Assembly (NCBI RefSeq): GCF_040026395.1
Contig: NZ_CP157278.1
Span: 1,364,001-1,428,000 of the forward strand
From: Pedobacter lusitanus
Lineage (GTDB): Bacteria; Bacteroidota; Bacteroidia; Sphingobacteriales; Sphingobacteriaceae
DNA length: 64,000 nt
Direction: 5' to 3'
A model generated the notes under the pieces. It made no database searches. It saw only the letters and a list, made by a program, of their open reading frames with translations, and was not told the origin of the DNA. Position numbers and translations under genes: made by a program. This document shows positions 36,148 to 44,803 of this stretch, piece after piece; position 1 is the first letter of the stretch; every line of letters starts with the position of its first letter.

Positions 36148-37338
36148 ATGAACAAATCAGGAAAGAAAGACCTTTATGAAGCACCCGATTATTATCTGTT
36201 AGACGAATTTCTGTCTGAAGAGCACAAACTGATCAGACAAACAGCCCGTGACTGGGTAAAGAAAGAAATCAGTCCGGTAATAGAAGATTATGCACAGAAA
36301 GCAGAATTCCCAAAACACTTAATCAAAGGTCTTGGCGAAATTGGTGCTTTCGGACCTACTATTCCTGTGGAATATGGTGGCGCAGGACTGGATTATATCG
36401 CCTATGGTATCCTGATGCAGGAATTAGAACGCGGAGACTCTGGTATCCGTTCTACAGCCTCTGTACAGGGATCTTTAGTCATGTACCCTATTTACGCTTA
36501 TGGTTCAGAAGAACAACGTCGTAAATATCTGCCCAAACTGGCTACCGGAGAGATGATGGGCTGTTTTGGTTTAACTGAACCGGATCACGGATCAAACCCT
36601 GGTGGTATGGTGACCAACATCAAAGACAAAGGTGATCACTACCTGTTAAACGGTGCTAAAATGTGGATTTCCAATGCTCCTTTTGCAGATATCGCTGTAG
36701 TCTGGGCTAAGGATGAAGCCGGCAAAATAAGAGGAATGGTGGTTGAACGTGGAATGGAAGGTTTTTCAACTCCCGAGACACACAATAAATGGAGTCTTCG
36801 GGCTTCTGCCACTGGCGAACTGGTATTTGACAATGTGAAAGTTCCGAAAGAAAATATATTTCCGGAAATCTCTGGTCTCAAAGGTCCGCTGGGCTGTTTA
36901 AACCAGGCGAGATACGGTATTGCCTGGGGCGCCCTGGGTGCTGCAATGGACTGCTACGATACTGCTTTGCGTTATTCCAAAGAGCGTATCCAGTTTGGGA
37001 AACCTATCGGAGGTTTCCAGTTACAGCAAAAGAAACTGGCCGAGATGATTACTGAAATCACCAAAGGTCAGCTGTTAGTCTGGAGACTGGGTGTGCTGAA
37101 AAGTGAGAACAGAGCAACGGCAGAACAAATCTCTATGGCCAAAAGAAACAGTGTGGAGATTGCACTGGATATAGCCAGAAATGCGAGACAAATGCTTGGC
37201 GGTATGGGAATCACTGGTGAATATTCAATTATGCGCCATATGATGAACCTGGAATCGGTGGTTACCTACGAAGGTACACATGATATACATTTGCTGATTA
37301 CAGGAATGGATGTCACAGGCATTAATGCTTTTAAATAA
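36148..37338 (+). CDS. Acyl-CoA dehydrogenase, glutaryl-CoA dehydrogenase type
   Basis: A 396-residue flavoenzyme. RSTASVQGSLVMYPIYAYGS is characteristic of glutaryl-CoA dehydrogenases, with the Arg that binds the glutaryl carboxylate. MMGCFGLTEPDHGSNPGGM is the FAD/substrate motif, and VTYEGTHDIHLL supplies the catalytic Glu. It probably converts glutaryl-CoA to crotonyl-CoA in lysine/tryptophan catabolism. Monocistronic by appearance; followed by an SRPBCC gene 53 bases on. Confidence 0.9.
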   Translation: MNKSGKKDLYEAPDYYLLDEFLSEEHKLIRQTARDWVKKEISPVIEDYAQKAEFPKHLIKGLGEIGAFGPTIPVEYGGAGLDYIAYGILMQELERGDSGIRSTASVQGSLVMYPIYAYGSEEQRRKYLPKLATGEMMGCFGLTEPDHGSNPGGMVTNIKDKGDHYLLNGAKMWISNAPFADIAVVWAKDEAGKIRGMVVERGMEGFSTPETHNKWSLRASATGELVFDNVKVPKENIFPEISGLKGPLGCLNQARYGIAWGALGAAMDCYDTALRYSKERIQFGKPIGGFQLQQKKLAEMITEITKGQLLVWRLGVLKSENRATAEQISMAKRNSVEIALDIARNARQMLGGMGITGEYSIMRHMMNLESVVTYEGTHDIHLLITGMDVTGINAFK

Positions 37339-37391
37339 AAAAAGGTTATGATCGATTCATAACCTGTACATCAATAAACAATAGCTTACAA

Positions 37392-37775
37392 ATGAAGACC
37401 TTTAAAAAATACTATTATCTTCCCGCTCCCCCTGAGGAGGTTTATCTGGCCATGACCAAAGCACAAAGCATACAGTTATGGACTGGTGCTGAAGTAGAAT
37501 TTACGGATCAGCCGGACACAGAATTCTCTTTATGGGAAGGAGATATCATTGGAAAGAACCTGGAGTTCGACTATGGTAAAAAAATTGTACAGCAATGGTA
37601 CTTTGGGGAAGAAAATGAGCCTTCAATTGTAACGATAAAGCTTCATGCGGATAAGAAAGGAACTTCTCTGGAATTTGTACAAACAAATATCCCTGATGAG
37701 GACTATGAAGACTTTACAACAGGATTAAACGAATATTATATCGGAGGATTACAGGATTTCTTTGAAGAAGAGTAA
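37392..37775 (+). CDS. SRPBCC/AHSA1-type domain protein
   Basis: A 127-residue soluble protein with the helix-grip pattern of the AHSA1 branch of START-like proteins: YYLPAPPEEVYLAMTKAQSIQLWTG at the N-terminal part (start LPAPPEEVYLAMT), GDIIGKNLEFDYGKKIVQQW, and the C-terminal amphipathic helix LNEYYIGGLQDFFEEE. Such proteins bind hydrophobic ligands; no partner is evident. A short leader of 53 bases separates it from the dehydrogenase. Confidence 0.85.
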   Translation: MKTFKKYYYLPAPPEEVYLAMTKAQSIQLWTGAEVEFTDQPDTEFSLWEGDIIGKNLEFDYGKKIVQQWYFGEENEPSIVTIKLHADKKGTSLEFVQTNIPDEDYEDFTTGLNEYYIGGLQDFFEEE

Positions 37776-37795
37776 TTCCCGCTAATACCAGCTGC

Positions 37796-37862
37796 AAAAG
37801 CCTTGTTTTTCTGCTATACAACCCAAATAAGGGAACATGAATCAGGAAAATAAGGCTTTTTT
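37796..37862 (+). terminator. Candidate terminator after the SRPBCC gene
   Basis: AAAAGCCTTGTTTTTCT pairs, with two imperfect positions, with AGGAAAATAAGGCTTTT, then TT. The loop is long (about 31 bases), so confidence is moderate. Confidence 0.4.
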
Positions 37863-37968
37863 GGGTTAAAAATCTTTTTTCACATCAGTAAAACAGGCTT
37901 TCACGTAATATTTAATCGTTTTAGCTACGATAACGATATATTAGTGATTAAACCTATTTAAAACTACT

Positions 37969-39279
37969 ATGAAAAGAAAACCATTCACCCAAATGGCAAT
38001 CGGACTGGGAGCTGCTGCTCTGATTACAGTCAGCTCACTCTCCTCTTGTAAAAAATCTATTGATGCAGAGAATTCCTTATCGAATTCGGCTTCAGAAACT
38101 GGTGTCAAAGCAGAAACCTACTATCCAAAGAACACTGGAAATGCCATACAGGCATATTACCGTGGAAATTTAGTAGACCTGTTAGAAATTGACAATGGCC
38201 GCTATCTTTTTGAAGGAGATGTTGTACTGAACAAAAAGGATATCTCTCTACCAGGAGAACCCAGAACAGAAAGTACAGTAGACGGTAACATGTGGACCGG
38301 CAAAAAATTGTATTACAAATTTGCCAAAGGCATCCCCGACAATTTAAAAACCATGTGGAACACTGCTACTAAAATGTGGACCGATGCTGGTTTAGGATTA
38401 GAATTTGTTGCTATTGACAGTAATGATGTAACTCATCCGGATTATGTTGAATTAACACAGAACAGCGATGGTAGCGCCTTTACTTCCGGTATAGGAAAAG
38501 TTGGCGGCAGAATGGAACTTTCAATCGACCCTTCCAAGAAAGCCGGATGGACAGCTGGTAATGTGGCACATGAGATAGGCCATGCACTTGGTCTGCAACA
38601 TGAACAAACCCGTTCAGACCGTGATTTATTTACCATCGTAAACACCTCTACCCTGTCGGCCAGCTGGAAGTATCAGTATCTGATCAAGTCAAATGCTATT
38701 GGTGTAGGTCCGTTTGACTATAGTTCAATTATGATGTATCCTAGTCAAACAGGCATATTAACCAAATTAGATGGAACTGGCTGGGCATATAACAGAGCTA
38801 ATCTGACCCAAACCGATATTCTGGGTATCAATTACAAATATAATATTGGCACCTATACTCCGGATGGCATCTACCAGTTCGAAGCTAAACATGCTGTAGG
38901 AACAGATCTTCAGGTGGATGGAAAAGGAAACAAGGTAACTATCGCTAAGGATAGCAGTAACCTGAATCAGAAATGGGAAATTAAACACGTGAGAGATGGT
39001 TATTACAAAATAATCCCTCAGAATGCCAAAACAAAGCAACTGGCTAAGAAGCTTGATTCTGTCCTGGTTAGCACAGCTGATCAATCCGATAGTCAGTTAT
39101 GGAGAATTGTACCAACTTATACTTCGGGATATTTCAGATTTATCAATAAAGCCGATGCTAAAAGTAGTTTAGATGTGGATGTACAGAATGACGGTACCAG
39201 TGTTGATCATGCAAGAGCAAAGATTATTGCTTTTACCAGCAAAGATCCTCAGCAATGGAAGCTTAAAAAAGTACAATAG
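37969..39279 (+). CDS. Astacin-type zinc metallopeptidase lipoprotein with lectin-like tail
   Basis: A 436-residue lipoprotein: signal peptide with lipobox SLSSC, Cys27 being the lipid anchor. The catalytic domain (about 108-290) has HEIGHALGLQHE (201-212), the astacin zinc site HExxHxxGxxH with its following Glu, and a Met-turn SSIMMYPS. The C-terminal 140 residues form three similar blocks ending QKWEIK, SQLWRI and QQWKLK, the Q-x-W signature of ricin-B-type lectins. It is exported and probably acts on peptides at the cell surface while binding a glycan. Confidence 0.92.
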   Translation: MKRKPFTQMAIGLGAAALITVSSLSSCKKSIDAENSLSNSASETGVKAETYYPKNTGNAIQAYYRGNLVDLLEIDNGRYLFEGDVVLNKKDISLPGEPRTESTVDGNMWTGKKLYYKFAKGIPDNLKTMWNTATKMWTDAGLGLEFVAIDSNDVTHPDYVELTQNSDGSAFTSGIGKVGGRMELSIDPSKKAGWTAGNVAHEIGHALGLQHEQTRSDRDLFTIVNTSTLSASWKYQYLIKSNAIGVGPFDYSSIMMYPSQTGILTKLDGTGWAYNRANLTQTDILGINYKYNIGTYTPDGIYQFEAKHAVGTDLQVDGKGNKVTIAKDSSNLNQKWEIKHVRDGYYKIIPQNAKTKQLAKKLDSVLVSTADQSDSQLWRIVPTYTSGYFRFINKADAKSSLDVDVQNDGTSVDHARAKIIAFTSKDPQQWKLKKVQ

Positions 39280-39326
39280 CAAGTTGATTGCAGAAAGCTT
39301 AACCGTAAAAACAGAAAATTTAACTT

Positions 39327-39360
39327 AAAAAGTGCAGGCCATTAAACCTGCACTTTTTTT
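39327..39360 (+). terminator. Intrinsic terminator after the astacin gene
   Basis: AAAAAGTGCAGG pairs with CCTGCACTTTTT, loop of 8, followed by further T. Confidence 0.8.
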
Positions 39361-39476
39361 ATAGGTAAAAATCTTGTTTGAATCTCTTATTCAAACAATT
39401 AAACCTGGATTTTATATAAATTCAGACTTTATTCTGATAGCCTTTTCAGAAATTCACCTAAACCCAAACAAAACCA

Positions 39477-41798
39477 ATGAATAAGAAGCAAATTGCTGCT
39501 ATCCTGATTTTCCTAGCATGCTGCTTTCAACTGAAAGCACAAACCAATATCAAAACCTTTGAAATTGGTAAAAAAGACTTTGAATTAAATGGAAAACCTT
39601 TTATTATCCGTTGCGGAGAGATGCATTTTGCCAGAATCCCTAAAGCAGACTGGCGGCATCGCCTGAAAATGGCAAAAGCAATGGGCCTAAATACGGTCTG
39701 CGCCTATCTTTTCTGGAATATGCATGAACCACAGGCAGGAGAATTCACCTGGACAAGTCAGAGCGATGCAGCAGAGTTTTGTAAAATCGCAAAAGAAGAA
39801 GGCTTATATGTCATCTTAAGACCCGGCCCCTATTCCTGTGCAGAATGGGAGTTTGGCGGATTCCCATGGTGGTTATTAAAGGACAAGACGCTTCAATTAC
39901 GTACTCAGCACCCCTATTATTTAGCCAGGGCAAAAAAATATCTGATGGAAGTAGGTAAACATCTGGCACCATTACAGCTAAGCAAAGGCGGTAATATCCT
40001 GATGGTACAGGTCGAGAACGAATATGGCAGTTACGGGAATGACAAAGCTTATATGAATATCATCAAAGACAATCTTAAAGAGGCTGGATTTGATGTTCCT
40101 TTATTTCATTGCGATGGCCCGGAACAGCTTAAAGCAGATCATCCGGAAGGTCTTTTTGCTGTAGTCAATTTTGGAAGCAGCCCTGAAACCAATTTCAAAG
40201 AATTAACCAAAATACAACCGGAAGGCCCATTGATGTGCGGAGAATATTATCCAGGCTGGTTCGACAGCTGGGGCAGGCCGCATCATAAAGGTGATACTAA
40301 AAGAATTGTGAGTGAGCTGAAATATATGCTTGATCATAAAGCTTCTTTCAGTATTTACATGGTACATGGCGGTACCAGCTTTGGAACTTACAGTGGAGCA
40401 AATGCGCCGCCTTATCAGCCGCAGACCAGTAGCTATGACTATGATGCTCCTATAGATGAGGCCGGAAATGCTACTCCCAAATACTATGAATTACGCAAAC
40501 TGTTCAGTAATTATTTACAGGAAGGAGAAACCTTACCTGACATTCCGCAGCAGAAAAAGATCCAGACTGTAGGTCCGGTATCCTTTACGGCTTTTGCGGC
40601 AATGGATCAGAACCTCCCAAAACCTGTCAGTTCGGATACGGTAAAACTCATGGAAGACCTGGATCAGGACTTTGGCTGTATCTTGTATCAAACCCATATC
40701 AATGCAGGTAAAAAAGCAGTACTTCAGTTTAAAGAAATTCATGACTACGCTTTAATCTACCTTGATAAAAAGCTAATCGGTACTATAGACAGACGTAAAA
40801 ACAACTACACGATAGAAATCCCTGAAAGACCCAAAAACGCCAATCTGGAGATACTGGTAGAAGCAACCGGAAGAGTGAACTATGGTCATGCCATGCATGA
40901 CAGAAAAGGGATACATGGTAAAGTTAACCTGATCACAGATGGCGTTGCCAGCGAACTTAAACACTGGAAAAATTATCCTATAAGACTGGGAGATCATAAT
41001 ATCCCGGTCACCTACAAACCTATAACCGGACAAAAGCCCGCTGCAGGGTTCTACAAAGCGAGTTTCGCTGCTAATAAAACTGAAGACACCTATTTAAACC
41101 TCAGCAAATGGAACAAGGGTTTAGTCTGGGTAAACGGACATTGTCTTGGCCGGTACTGGAATATCGGCCCTACTCAAACGATGTTTCTGCCTGGCAGCTG
41201 GTTAAAAACAGGAAAAAACGAAGTGATAATCTTTGATCTTTATGGGACAAAAAATCCGGAGTTAAGCAGTACGTCAGTACCAATTCTGGATGTGGTTAAT
41301 GAACCACAACTGCAGGCTCATAAAAAGAAAGGCCAGCAATGGAATCCTGCAATTCAAACACCAGATTATAAAGGCACCTTTGAAAACTCTGCTAAATGGC
41401 AGGAAGTAAATTTCAAGACAGTCAATGCACGTTATTTCTGTCTGGAGGCCATTTCAGAACAAAAAGGTCAGCCTTATACAACAGTCGCTGAAATTATGCT
41501 CTTAGATGCTCAGGGAAAAGAAATCCCGAGAACCAGCTGGAAAGTTGTCTATGCTGATAGTGAAGAATTAAATGGCAATGACGGCAATGCTTCTAATGTT
41601 TTTGATCTTCAGTATACCAGCTTCTGGCATACCGAATGGGAAAACAATTCGCCAAAGCTGCCCCATCAGTTAGTCATTGACCTTGGTGCAAATTACAAGA
41701 TAGGCGGCATGAAGCTTTTACCAAGACAGGATAACCCTAATGGCCGGATCAGAGACTATCAGCTTTATTTTTCGGTAAATCCGTTTAAAAATATTTAA
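39477..41798 (+). CDS. Exported GH35 beta-galactosidase
   Basis: A 773-residue enzyme with a signal peptide (IAAILIFLACCFQLKA). GH35 signatures: RCGEMHFARIPKADW, VCAYLFWNMHEP, RPGPYSCAEWEFGGFPWWL, acid/base Glu in VQVENEYGSYG and nucleophile Glu in MCGEYYPGWFDSWG. After about residue 350 come beta-sandwich domains, and the last 140 residues resemble a discoidin (F5/8 type C) module (WHTEWENNS, LVIDLGANYKIGGMKLLPRQ). It cleaves beta-galactosides outside the inner membrane. No SusCD pair is adjacent. Confidence 0.93.
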   Translation: MNKKQIAAILIFLACCFQLKAQTNIKTFEIGKKDFELNGKPFIIRCGEMHFARIPKADWRHRLKMAKAMGLNTVCAYLFWNMHEPQAGEFTWTSQSDAAEFCKIAKEEGLYVILRPGPYSCAEWEFGGFPWWLLKDKTLQLRTQHPYYLARAKKYLMEVGKHLAPLQLSKGGNILMVQVENEYGSYGNDKAYMNIIKDNLKEAGFDVPLFHCDGPEQLKADHPEGLFAVVNFGSSPETNFKELTKIQPEGPLMCGEYYPGWFDSWGRPHHKGDTKRIVSELKYMLDHKASFSIYMVHGGTSFGTYSGANAPPYQPQTSSYDYDAPIDEAGNATPKYYELRKLFSNYLQEGETLPDIPQQKKIQTVGPVSFTAFAAMDQNLPKPVSSDTVKLMEDLDQDFGCILYQTHINAGKKAVLQFKEIHDYALIYLDKKLIGTIDRRKNNYTIEIPERPKNANLEILVEATGRVNYGHAMHDRKGIHGKVNLITDGVASELKHWKNYPIRLGDHNIPVTYKPITGQKPAAGFYKASFAANKTEDTYLNLSKWNKGLVWVNGHCLGRYWNIGPTQTMFLPGSWLKTGKNEVIIFDLYGTKNPELSSTSVPILDVVNEPQLQAHKKKGQQWNPAIQTPDYKGTFENSAKWQEVNFKTVNARYFCLEAISEQKGQPYTTVAEIMLLDAQGKEIPRTSWKVVYADSEELNGNDGNASNVFDLQYTSFWHTEWENNSPKLPHQLVIDLGANYKIGGMKLLPRQDNPNGRIRDYQLYFSVNPFKNI

Positions 41799-41827
41799 AA
41801 CTCTGGTATTACTGTAAAGCTTATACA

Positions 41828-41864
41828 AAAAAAGCACCATGCCTTTAGTGCATGGTGCTTTTTT
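41828..41864. terminator. Bidirectional terminator between GH35 and lysA
   Basis: AAAAAAGCACCATGC pairs perfectly with GCATGGTGCTTTTTT, loop CTTTAGT. A runs and T runs on the two sides serve both convergent genes. Confidence 0.9.
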
Positions 41865-41879
41865 GTATTTTGAAAAAAC

Positions 41880-43034
41880 TTATTCCTGACTAAAAGCTGT
41901 ACTCACTTTTTCTCTCAGATTATAATGTGAACTCATTACCTCTCCGTAAGCTCCTGTACTTCTTATCGCAATTAAATCACCTCTGCTGGTTTCCTGTAAC
42001 AGCACCTCTTTTCCAAAGCAATCTGTACTTTCACAGATAGGCCCAACTACGTCATATTTAACCGTTGCTTCTCCATCCTGCTTACTCAGATTCTCGATCT
42101 GGTGATAAGCCTGATACAACGCCGGTCTCATTAACTCGGTCATACCGGCATCCAGAATAATAAAGTTCTTATTCTTACCATTCTTTACATAAAGGACTCT
42201 GCTAATCAGCGATGAGCACTGTCCAACAATCGCTCTGCCCAATTCAAAATGTACTTCCTGGTTAGGTCTTTTTTCCAAAAAGTCATTGAAAATCTTAAAA
42301 TAAGCTTCAAAATCAGGAATTTGCTGTTCCGGGTTCTGATAATCAATACCCAATCCGCCGCCAACATTTAAAACTTTGACCATAAAGCCACGTTCTTCAA
42401 ACCATTTTGCGAATTCATTGATACGCACACAAAGGTTTTTATAGACATCCAGATTGGTAATCTGAGAGCCGATATGAAAATGCACCCCCATAAATTCCAG
42501 ATTAGCTGAAGCTTTTAACATCTCTGCGCAATCAGGAAGATCCCATGAGTTTACACCAAACTTATTCTCATCCAGACCAGTGGTAATATTATGGTGGGTA
42601 TGCGCATCCACATTTGGATTAATACGTATAGCGACTTTTGCTATCTTATTCTTTTTGCCGGCAAGCTCATTGATTACCTCCAGCTCCTGAACAGACTCCA
42701 CATTAAAGCAGAAAATATCCAGATCAAGTGCTTCATTGATTTCCTTATCAGATTTCCCCACTCCGGCAAAGACTACCTGCTTTTGAGCGAAACCGATCTC
42801 TATAGCCTTCTTTACTTCGTTACCGCTTACACAATCCGCACCCAGCCCTGCTTCTTTAATCTTTTTCAGCACGGTATCATTAAAGTTTGCCTTCATGGCA
42901 TAATGCACATGAAAATCGTAAACTTTAGCTGCATTAGCACAAGCACTTAGGCTACGCTGCAATAAACTAAGATCATAATAATAGAAAGGGGTTTCTAAAT
43001 CTGCAAACTGTGCTATATCTTTGTTAGAAAACAT
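41880..43034 (-). CDS. lysA: Diaminopimelate decarboxylase
   Basis: A 384-residue PLP enzyme of the last lysine-biosynthesis step. The Lys that binds PLP is in HYAMKANFND; the phosphate loop is LNVGGGLGIDY; the second active-site group is GPICESTDCFGKE with the catalytic Cys of the partner chain. It follows lysC on the minus strand with 187 bases between them, an interval filled by a small opposite-strand gene. Its start codon is one base from the start codon of that small gene. Confidence 0.95.
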   Translation of the reverse strand: MFSNKDIAQFADLETPFYYYDLSLLQRSLSACANAAKVYDFHVHYAMKANFNDTVLKKIKEAGLGADCVSGNEVKKAIEIGFAQKQVVFAGVGKSDKEINEALDLDIFCFNVESVQELEVINELAGKKNKIAKVAIRINPNVDAHTHHNITTGLDENKFGVNSWDLPDCAEMLKASANLEFMGVHFHIGSQITNLDVYKNLCVRINEFAKWFEERGFMVKVLNVGGGLGIDYQNPEQQIPDFEAYFKIFNDFLEKRPNQEVHFELGRAIVGQCSSLISRVLYVKNGKNKNFIILDAGMTELMRPALYQAYHQIENLSKQDGEATVKYDVVGPICESTDCFGKEVLLQETSRGDLIAIRSTGAYGEVMSSHYNLREKVSTAFSQE

Positions 43035-43035
43035 A

Positions 43036-43212
43036 ATGTTTAAATATCTTATAGTATTTTGTCTAATTGGAATGATGTTGATTTACCTGGGCAACTATTT
43101 CGATCTTCAGCGTCAGAAAATCAGCAAAAAAGAATACGACAGAAGAATCAGGATCTTTATCGTACTCTTATTTATCATTATAGCCGTCCTTGTTTACCTC
43201 AAAAAGAGATAA
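43036..43212 (+). CDS. Two-helix small membrane protein between lysA and lysC
   Basis: A 58-residue protein from MFKYLIVFCLIGMM at 43036. Two hydrophobic segments (about 3-19 and 39-54) flank a basic middle part (LQRQKISKKEYDRRIR). It fits exactly in the space between the lysC stop (43222) and the lysA start (43034) on the opposite strand, leaving one base and nine bases at the sides. No family is recognised. Any promoter must lie in lysA coding sequence. Confidence 0.55.
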   Translation: MFKYLIVFCLIGMMLIYLGNYFDLQRQKISKKEYDRRIRIFIVLLFIIIAVLVYLKKR

Positions 43213-43221
43213 GCCTTATTT

Positions 43222-44535
43222 TTATTCAAAAATACGGTTATGTAAACTTCTCAGCACTTCTGTTTTATCCTCGGTATTAATTAATAAAGAGATGTTATAA
43301 TTACTGCCCCCGTAAGAAATCATTCTGATCGGGATATGTTTGATAGAGTCAAGTACTCTTGATGCAAAACCATGTTTGCTTGCACCAAAATCACCAACTA
43401 CACAGACAATCGTCTGATCTTTATCTAACTCTACCGAACCAAAAGAATGTAATTCTTCAACTATCTTATCAATGTTATCTGTAAAATCCACTGTTAAGGA
43501 TACGGCTACTTCCGAAGTTGTAATCATATCAATAGGTGTCTTATAGCGCTCAAAAATCTCGAAGATCCTTCTCAAGAAACCATAAGCCAGCAGCATCCTG
43601 CTGGACTGAATCTTAATTGCTATGATACCGTCTTTTGCAGCTATAGATTTGATTTTACCTTTTTCGCTTTCAGAAGAAATTAATGTTCCTGCAGCAGAAG
43701 GCTCCATCGTATTCAGCAAACGCACAGGAATCTTATATTTCTGTGCAGGGAATACAGACTGGGGATGAAGGATTTTAGCCCCGAAATAGGCAAGCTCCGC
43801 AGCTTCATCAAAAGAAAGATGAGAAATTGGTTTTGTACCTTTCACAATCCTCGGATCATTATTATGCATTCCGTCAATATCAGTCCAGATCTGTACCTCT
43901 TCAGCCAAAATTGCAGCACCGATTAAAGAAGCGGTATAATCACTTCCGCCACGGCGCAGGTTGTCTACTTCTCCAAAGCTGTTTCTGCAGATAAAACCCT
44001 GTGTGATAAATAATTTATTTCCTTTATGTTTCTCCAGCAATGGTTTAAGATTAGCTGTTGCATATGGAATATCAGGCTCATTATCTTCATCCGTTTTCAT
44101 GAAATCAAGTGCAGCCAGTAATACTGAAGGTACACCGATAGATTTCAGATAAATGTGATATAAGGTGGTTGATAATAATTCTCCCTGTGCCAGTACTACT
44201 TTCTCTTCAGCAGGTGTAAAAATATCATTCGCCAGTGTAGCTAAAAACTGAAAATGATAATCTGCTACTTCCTGTCCCTGCTCACGGAAATCACCCTCCG
44301 GAAGAAGTTCAGCTACAAATTCATTATATTTTTGATTTAGGGCGTTAATTAAAATTAACGCCCCCTGTTTATCCTCCTTTAAAAGTTTGCCAGAAATTTC
44401 CACTAAACTATTGGTTGTACCAGACACTGCTGATAAAACTACAATCTGCTCTTCGGCCGGATTAATGATATCCAGCAATTTCGTCATACGCTCAGGGCTT
44501 CCAACGGAAGTTCCGCCAAACTTTAATATTTTCAT
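43222..44535 (-). CDS. lysC: Aspartate kinase
   Basis: A 437-residue monofunctional enzyme that phosphorylates aspartate, the entry to lysine, threonine and methionine. The N-terminal KFGGTSVGSPERM, the central LRRGGSDYTASLIGAAI and VQIWTDIDGMHNNDPRIV are the kinase signatures. Two ACT domains follow from about residue 300 (MLLAYGFLRRIFEIFERY; TIVCVVGDFGA), the site of lysine/threonine feedback. A 268-base intergenic region upstream holds its promoter. Confidence 0.95.
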   Translation of the reverse strand: MKILKFGGTSVGSPERMTKLLDIINPAEEQIVVLSAVSGTTNSLVEISGKLLKEDKQGALILINALNQKYNEFVAELLPEGDFREQGQEVADYHFQFLATLANDIFTPAEEKVVLAQGELLSTTLYHIYLKSIGVPSVLLAALDFMKTDEDNEPDIPYATANLKPLLEKHKGNKLFITQGFICRNSFGEVDNLRRGGSDYTASLIGAAILAEEVQIWTDIDGMHNNDPRIVKGTKPISHLSFDEAAELAYFGAKILHPQSVFPAQKYKIPVRLLNTMEPSAAGTLISSESEKGKIKSIAAKDGIIAIKIQSSRMLLAYGFLRRIFEIFERYKTPIDMITTSEVAVSLTVDFTDNIDKIVEELHSFGSVELDKDQTIVCVVGDFGASKHGFASRVLDSIKHIPIRMISYGGSNYNISLLINTEDKTEVLRSLHNRIFE

Positions 44536-44803
44536 TTTCTAAAAGGGGTTAATAACCGAGTAAAAATTACCGTCACAGTTAATTTTATTTGTAACAGATA
44601 TTTTTAATTCAATTAATTTGGTATATAATTGCATTGGGGCGTGAAATTAACAAAACGCGCTTAATAATCATTATATATACAGAATTAAATTTGGAGAGTG
44701 GATTTTTTATAGGTTATAAAAAGCTTTTTAATTAAAACTCTTAAAAACATCCCATCCCATTTTTTGTTTTACAGAGCAGAATAATCAAACACTAACGGAG
44801 AAC

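Noticed and set aside
37343..37365. 9-base hairpin after the acyl-CoA dehydrogenase
   Set aside because: Short stem without a T run; too weak to call.
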